NCBI GenBank assembly: GCA_005883865.1
Contig: VBAO01000117.1
Location: forward strand, 1 to 6,759
Direction of reading: 5' to 3'
DNA: 6,759 bases
DNA from: Candidatus Segetimicrobium genomatis
Lineage (GTDB): Bacteria > Sysuimicrobiota > Sysuimicrobiia > Sysuimicrobiales > Segetimicrobiaceae
The first letter of the stretch is position 1. Each line of letters begins with the position of its first letter. The notes beneath the pieces were generated by a model. That model made no database searches. It worked only from the letters and a program-made list of their open reading frames with translations, and had not been told where the DNA came from. The position numbers were made by a program, and so were the translations under genes. Shown piece after piece: positions 5,474 to 6,759 of the stretch.

Positions 5474-6127
5474 ATGAGGACCGGCGCCATCGTGCCGCAA
5501 AAGCTGTTTCGCCTGGCGAAGAGCCGGCTCGCGGTCGCGCTCTCTCCCGAGGCCCGAGGCGCCCTGAGCCTGGCGATGCTCAGGACCGTGTGCGCCGCGC
5601 TCCGGGCCGTGCCGGGCATCGAGGACGTCCTCGTCGTGACCCCCGACCCCGTCGTCCGTGCCTGGGCGGATGCCCGGGGGGTGCGGACGCTCGTCGATCA
5701 CGGCGTCGGGCTCAACGCGGCGCTCGGGGGCGCGCTCGAGGCGCTTGCGGCGTCATCCCGGGCGGCCCTGGTCATCGCCTCGGATCTGCCGTTGCTTCAG
5801 CCGGTGGACATCGCGGCGCTCCTGTCCGCGGGAGCCCGAGACGCGGTCGTCCTGGCGCCGTCCAAGGATGGGCTCGGCACGAACGCCATGCTCCTTCCCC
5901 CGGGCGCACGTCTCCGGCCGGCATACGGCGGGGCGAGCCTCATCGCGCACCGCCGGGCCGCGGGGGCCGGGGGGTTGCGGGCCGTCCTGGTCCGGCGTCC
6001 CGGCCTCGCGCTCGACGTCGATGAGCCGGCCGATCTCGTGTACGTGCCGGGGGCGCTTCCCCCTACGATCTGGGCGCGCCCTGCGCGCTCGGGCGCGGGT
6101 GGCGGTAGCGGTACCGGTCCATCTTGA
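5474..6127 (+). CDS. cofC: CofC/FbiD, 2-phospholactate or phosphoenolpyruvate guanylyltransferase of F420 synthesis
   Basis: Activates 2-phospholactate (archaeal type) or phosphoenolpyruvate (mycobacterial FbiD type) with GTP, giving the donor used by CofD. The 217-aa protein has the family landmarks: VPQKLFRLAKSRLA (7-20) including the KSRL nucleotide motif, AMLRTV (34-39), DHGVGLNAAL (75-84), IASDLPLLQPVDI (101-113) with the metal-binding aspartate, APSKDGLGTNAMLLPP (128-143), and LDVDEPADL (180-188). The substrate loop reads YGGAS (151-155) where the family usually has FGPGS, with the later histidine kept (159). Substrate choice cannot be read with certainty; the neighbouring dehydro-F420-0 reductase favours phosphoenolpyruvate. 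It starts ten bases after the cofD stop, with GAGG (5462-5465) overlapping that stop, so co-translation is likely. Residues after about 192 form a Gly/Pro/Ala/Ser-rich tail whose last 65 bases overlap the convergent cofH. Confidence 0.92.
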   Translation: MRTGAIVPQKLFRLAKSRLAVALSPEARGALSLAMLRTVCAALRAVPGIEDVLVVTPDPVVRAWADARGVRTLVDHGVGLNAALGGALEALAASSRAALVIASDLPLLQPVDIAALLSAGARDAVVLAPSKDGLGTNAMLLPPGARLRPAYGGASLIAHRRAAGAGGLRAVLVRRPGLALDVDEPADLVYVPGALPPTIWARPARSGAGGGSGTGPS

Positions 6128-6759
6128 TCAGCTGATGGTAACTGCCGAACCGCCCGGCCTCCTGCGCCGCGACGTCCAGGGCCTCCGGGTGATCGGTCGC
6201 CTCATCCTCGAACACGCGGCGGATGCGGTACGTGGTGGACCGCTCCGCGGGAATGCGGCCCGCATCCCAAATGAGCCGTCGCATCTCCATCGGGGGAACG
6301 AGCTGGCCGAACCCCGCGCCCGCGGCCGTGGAGATGCTCTCGTTGATGAGCGTGCCTCCAAGATCGTTCGCGCCGGCCGCGAGCAGCAGCTGGCCGAGGC
6401 GCGGCCCCTCCTTGACCCAGGAGACCTGGAGGTTCGGGATGGCCCGGTTGAGGACGATGCGGGCCGCGGCATGGAGGCGGAACACTTCCGCGCCCGTCGG
6501 GCCCGCCCGCAGCCCGGGGATGAGCTGTTTCCTCCACATCGGCGCCTCCGTATGGACGAAGCTCAGCGGCACGAACTCGGTGAACCCCCCGGAGCGCCGC
6601 TGGAGATCGCGCAGCAGAACGAGATGACGCGCCTGGTGGGCTGCCGTCTCGACGTGGCCGAACATCATCGTCGACGTCGTGGGAATGCCGAGCTCGTGGG
6701 CGGTCGTGATCACCTCAATCCACTGCGCCGTCCGGATCCGTCCGGGAGCGATGCGGTCC
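6063..6759 (-). CDS. cofH: CofH, radical SAM subunit of Fo synthase (partial, C-terminal part)
   Basis: CofH joins 5-amino-6-ribitylaminouracil to a tyrosine-derived fragment; with CofG this makes Fo, the deazaflavin core of F420. The last 231 residues are visible; the gene enters from the right edge, so the start and radical SAM cysteine cluster lie outside. Visible landmarks: DRIAPGRIRTAQW at the edge, then AHELGIPTTSTMMFGHVET, TEFVPLSFVHTEAPMW, a helix with HAAARIVLNRAIPNLQVSWVKEG, GANDLGGTLINESIS, and PPMEMRRLIWDAGRIPAERSTTY near the C-terminus. These are characteristic of CofH and of the C-terminal half of fused FbiC. A further 50-residue charged tail ends at the TAG at 6063-6065. An internal GTG at 6713 begins an apparently complete frame but is not the real start, since conserved sequence continues upstream. 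It overlaps the end of cofC by 65 bases. Whether it is a separate CofH or part of a fused FbiC cannot be seen. Confidence 0.93.
   Translation of the reverse strand, partial: DRIAPGRIRTAQWIEVITTAHELGIPTTSTMMFGHVETAAHQARHLVLLRDLQRRSGGFTEFVPLSFVHTEAPMWRKQLIPGLRAGPTGAEVFRLHAAARIVLNRAIPNLQVSWVKEGPRLGQLLLAAGANDLGGTLINESISTAAGAGFGQLVPPMEMRRLIWDAGRIPAERSTTYRIRRVFEDEATDHPEALDVAAQEAGRFGSYHQLIKMDRYRYRHPRPSAQGAPRS
6075..6097. terminator. Possible stem-loop in the cofC/cofH tail overlap
   Basis: CGCGCCC (6075-6081) pairs with GGGCGCG (6091-6097) around a nine-base loop, inside the region where the two convergent genes overlap. It could slow transcription from both sides. There is no T-run, and both strands are coding here, so chance pairing in GC-rich DNA is a real alternative. 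Confidence 0.2.

Noticed and set aside
3822..5477. Long plus-strand frame overlapping the reductase and cofD in another phase.
   Set aside because: Arg/Pro/Gly-rich with no recognisable domain; it is the shifted frame of two well-supported genes.
3734..5619. Long minus-strand open frame antisense to the reductase and cofD genes.
   Set aside because: Low-complexity Arg/Gly/His-rich translation typical of a shadow in GC-rich DNA. The plus strand carries clear family motifs throughout.
6127..6136. Perfect palindrome ATCAGCTGAT as an operator.
   Set aside because: It lies inside the cofH coding sequence (HQLI region), occurs once, and a 10-base palindrome is plausible by chance.
1..6759. Search for CRISPR repeats, tRNA, rRNA, insertion sequences, attachment sites or phage/defence genes.
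   Set aside because: No regular spaced repeats, cloverleaf-like sequences, terminal inverted repeats with transposase, or mobile-element proteins were seen; the intergenic spaces are too short to hide large elements.

Overview
This is a bacterial chromosomal fragment, strongly G+C-rich by eye (roughly two-thirds), densely coded, with short intergenic gaps and good GGAGG-type ribosome binding sites. Most third codon positions are G or C, so long spurious open frames run antisense to the real genes. The genes fit an uncultured high-GC bacterium that makes coenzyme F420, such as a Chloroflexota-like, CSP1-3-like or Rokubacteria-like lineage. That placement is inference; no 16S or marker gene lies in the window. 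I see no tRNA, rRNA, CRISPR array, transposase or integrase.

Left part (1-1828, minus strand): the end of a peptide/nickel-type ABC transporter operon. A family-5 solute-binding protein (227-1828) is followed, 13-31 bases after its stop depending on the start chosen, by the first part of a DppB/OppB-type permease cut by the window edge. A 129-base divergent spacer with two inverted repeats separates it from the next gene.

Middle (1958-3733): a plus-strand stand-alone protein with a ParB/Srx-like domain (1958-2866) converges on a minus-strand exported protein built from two copies of one domain (3002-3733). A strong 11-bp stem-loop sits between them. Neither gene has an obvious link to its neighbours.

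Right part (3898-6759): an F420 biosynthesis locus. Three tightly packed plus-strand genes encode an FbiB C-terminal-like flavin reductase (probable dehydro-F420-0 reductase), CofD/FbiA and CofC/FbiD. They meet, tail to tail with a 65-base overlap, a minus-strand cofH that runs off the right edge. Inferred pathway: CofH (with CofG, not seen here) makes Fo; CofC activates phosphoenolpyruvate or 2-phospholactate with GTP; CofD transfers the resulting moiety to Fo; the flavin reductase converts dehydro-F420-0 to F420-0. The glutamate ligase (CofE / FbiB N-terminal domain) is not in the window.

Most notable: the CofD protein appears to lack, in frame, about 26-27 residues that normally carry the family signature LGDRDLATH. 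The FbiB-type reductase is a separate gene rather than fused to the ligase. The stop of the reductase gene is the only in-frame barrier between it and cofD. I found no clearly new system; the window is mainly a recognisable F420 locus with some unusual details.
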